Under the pieces are notes generated by a model that saw only the letters and a program-made list of their open reading frames with translations, was not told the DNA's origin and did no database searches. From positions 124,001 to 188,000 of the forward strand of contig CAWISK010000006.1 in the NCBI GenBank assembly GCA_963838805.1: DNA of 64,000 bases, written 5' to 3'. The DNA comes from CAVRQM01 sp963838805. Lineage in GTDB: Bacteria; Pseudomonadota; Alphaproteobacteria; Acetobacterales; Acetobacteraceae. Position 1 is the first letter of the stretch, and every line of letters begins with the position of its first letter. Positions 62,583 to 64,000 of this stretch are shown here, piece after piece. Position numbers and translations under genes: made by a program.

Positions 62583-62700
62583 TGGTCTCTCTCTTTCCTT
62601 GCGAGGCGACGATGCCTCTGGACAACCCATGTTGGCGAGGGTTCTGGTCCGATCAAGCTAATTCGGCGTAACCCTGGCGGCGACATTCACTCCCGGCCGG
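62583..62700 (-). promoter_or_regulatory. Structured leader, candidate ybhL RNA element
   Basis: The leader can fold as hairpin 1, AACCC/GGGTT (62643-62639 with 62628-62624), and hairpin 2, GAGGC/GCCTC (62618-62614 with 62607-62603), with TTGTCCA between. It ends at a purine-rich ribosome site. A structured RNA called the ybhL leader has been described ahead of ybhL genes in alphaproteobacteria; position and hairpin layout agree, but I cannot test the covariance model. Confidence 0.45.
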
Positions 62701-62791
62701 ACGGCAGCCTAGCCCAGCCTCCGCGGCAGCGCCATGCCGCCTGCGGCTGCCCGGTGGAGGGCGCGCGAGACACTGGGACGGCGGCCCGATA

Positions 62792-63337
62792 TTGACCATT
62801 TCTGCCACGGATCTCCATTCTTGCGGGATGGGAAGCGGCATTCCTGGCGCGGACAAAAATGGGATCGGCACCGGCGACGGATTCCGGCTGCACCCGATCG
62901 GCCATTTGACCACCCCCTTTCGCAGCCACGCCGATTGTCCCCGCAACGGCCGCCAGCTGGTTCCCGCGCCGCTGTGCCATGCCACGGTCCTGCCGGCGTT
63001 CCGCCCCGGCCTGCTGGCGCTGGACGGGTTCTCCCATCTCATCGTGCTGTACTGGCTGCACGAGGCGCCGGCCGACCCGTCGCTGGTGTTCACGCCGCCA
63101 TTCGACGACCAGCCGCGCGGCATCTTCGCCACGCGCGGGCCGGCGAGGCCGAACCCGATCGGCCTGTCGGTGGCGGCCTTCGAAGGCCTGGAGGCGGACG
63201 GGCGGTTGCGGCTGCGCTATCTCGACTGCCTCGACGGCACGCCGCTGCTCGACATCAAGCCCTATTTGTCCACAACCGATAGCGAGCCCGCGGCTGGCCT
63301 GGGCTGGCTCGCGCCGCACGCGGCGCGCCGCACCTGA
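62792..63337 (+). CDS. trmO: tRNA (N6-threonylcarbamoyladenosine-37) methyltransferase
   Basis: A TsaA/TrmO-fold protein, about 150 residues in its domain, that methylates t6A37 of tRNA-Thr with SAM. It shows LHPIGHLTTPFRSHADCPRNG, LLALDGFSHLIVLYWLHEAP, FDDQPRGIFATRGPARPNPIGLSVAAF and LDCLDGTPLLDIKPYLST. The first ~30 residues before LHPIGH are not family-like; an ATG at 62828 is an alternative start. The C-terminal extension of E. coli TrmO is absent, as in many bacteria. Confidence 0.88.
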   Translation: MTISATDLHSCGMGSGIPGADKNGIGTGDGFRLHPIGHLTTPFRSHADCPRNGRQLVPAPLCHATVLPAFRPGLLALDGFSHLIVLYWLHEAPADPSLVFTPPFDDQPRGIFATRGPARPNPIGLSVAAFEGLEADGRLRLRYLDCLDGTPLLDIKPYLSTTDSEPAAGLGWLAPHAARRT

Positions 63338-63347
63338 TGGAAGCCCC

Positions 63348-64000
63348 GTGACCCGCGCGACGATCATCGATTGTGACCCCGGCACCGACGACGCCATCGC
63401 CCTCTGGCTCGCGCTGGCCTCGCCCGAGGCGATCGATCCGCGCCTGGTGACGGTCGTGGGCGGCAATGTCGGCCTGGACGTGACGCTGCCCAATGCCCGC
63501 GCCGTGGTGGGGCTGTCCGGCCGCGCCGTGCCGGTGGTGCGCGGTGCCGATCGTCCGTTGCTGGGCCGCTTCGAGGAATTCGGCACATGTACATGGCGGA
63601 GACGGTCTCGGCGGCGTGGTGTTGCCGCCCGGGCCGCCCGCGGCGCCCGGGCTGGCGCTCGACCGTATCCGCGACGTGCTGAGGGCGGCCGCGCCGGACT
63701 CGGTCACTCTGGTCGGGCTGGGGCCTGCCACCAATCTTGGGCTGGTCCTGGCCGCCGAGCCTGCCTTGGCCGACCGGGTGGCGGAGATCGTGCTGATGAC
63801 CGGCGTGCTGGGCGAGGGCAATGTCACGCCATCGGCCGAATTCAATGCCTATAACGATCCCGAGGCGCTGGCGATCGTCCTTGGCTGCGGCCGACCGATC
63901 ACGCTGGCAACGCTGGACGTAACCAATCAGGCGCTGTGCCTGCCCGGCCATATGTCGGCGCTGCGGGGTGCGGGCCGGGGCGCCTGCCTGCGTGCGGCGG
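63348..64000 (+). CDS. Inosine-uridine preferring nucleoside hydrolase family (frameshifted, 3' end outside window)
   Basis: An N-ribohydrolase that splits nucleosides into base and ribose. DCDPGTDDAIALWLAL carries the Ca2+-binding Asp cluster at residues 7-13; later HVHGGDGLGGVVLPPG and MTGVLGEGNVTPSAEFNAYNDPEAL carry further active-site residues. One surplus G at about 63582 (GAATTCGGCACATG) shifts the frame between EEF and HVHGGDG. The GTG start lies 11 bases after the trmO stop. The reading frame stays open to the window end. Confidence 0.86.

Overview
The window is GC-rich DNA (about 68-70% G+C by eye) with long ORFs on both strands. Gene content and small-RNA features point to an alphaproteobacterium, probably Acetobacteraceae or a related Rhodospirillales lineage. 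Supporting signs are the GluQ-RS, the ELM1-like protein, the SigF/NrsF pair, the UUUCCUCCC-type small RNA and the BAX-inhibitor-1 (YbhL) gene. No rRNA, prophage, transposase, CRISPR array or replication origin was seen. There is one tRNA, tRNA-Asn(GUU).

Layout. 1-1.2 kb: end of an M20-type amidohydrolase and an NMT1/taurine-type ABC ATPase. 1.3-8.4 kb: tRNA-Asn, a 13-bp tandem repeat, HNH protein, esterase, GluQ-RS, two tandem aspartate aminotransferases (the second frameshifted), a double GNAT and a DUF2141 protein. 8.4-13.2 kb: a low-GC hybrid histidine kinase, a DapA-family aldolase, an RNA cyclic phosphodiesterase and an NTF2-fold protein. 13.3-16.9 kb: a ribose-type sugar ABC transporter. 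17-19.8 kb: metallophosphoesterase, cupredoxin, ECF sigma and zinc-finger anti-sigma. 20-28 kb: an MFS/ArsR pair, oxidoreductase, YpeA-like GNAT, methyltransferase, polyprenyl synthase, CBS protein, PanE-like reductase and enoyl-CoA hydratase. 28-33 kb: an accessory, partly lower-GC stretch with a partial hydratase duplication, a GST, two aldo/keto reductases, a cupin and a truncated LysR gene. 33-41.8 kb: class III aminotransferase, pyrE, ELM1-like protein, lipoprotein, FAD oxidoreductase, chemoreceptor, EcsC and a molybdate-binding (Mop) protein.

41.8-49.2 kb is the most unusual part. Seven minus-strand genes are joined almost throughout by 4-base start/stop overlaps. They encode a ModA-like periplasmic protein, a membrane cytochrome b, a molybdopterin oxidoreductase, a DUF2064 transferase, a GT-C glycosyltransferase, a radical SAM/SPASM protein and a GT2 glycosyltransferase. 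The first gene is divergent from an ECF16-type sigma factor (SigF) and its membrane anti-sigma NrsF. A GTAACC-N16-CGAA element, matching the promoter motif I recall for Caulobacter SigF, lies just upstream of the seven-gene operon and points into it. I infer a SigF-controlled periplasmic redox-repair module fused to an uncharacterised glycan-building module.

49.2-56.4 kb is a glycogen operon (glgP-glgC-glgA-glgX, no glgB in the window). 56.8-60.1 kb holds a third ECF sigma/anti-sigma pair and a sensor kinase. 60.1-64 kb holds a CpdA-like phosphodiesterase, a PNPOx-fold protein, a candidate small RNA with its own promoter and terminator, the BAX-inhibitor-1 gene with a structured leader, TrmO and the start of a nucleoside hydrolase.

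A caution applies to the whole window. About a dozen otherwise intact housekeeping-type genes carry single-base frameshifts, mostly a one-base gain next to short G/C runs. This looks more like residual sequencing or assembly error than real gene decay, so those genes are reported over their full restored span.
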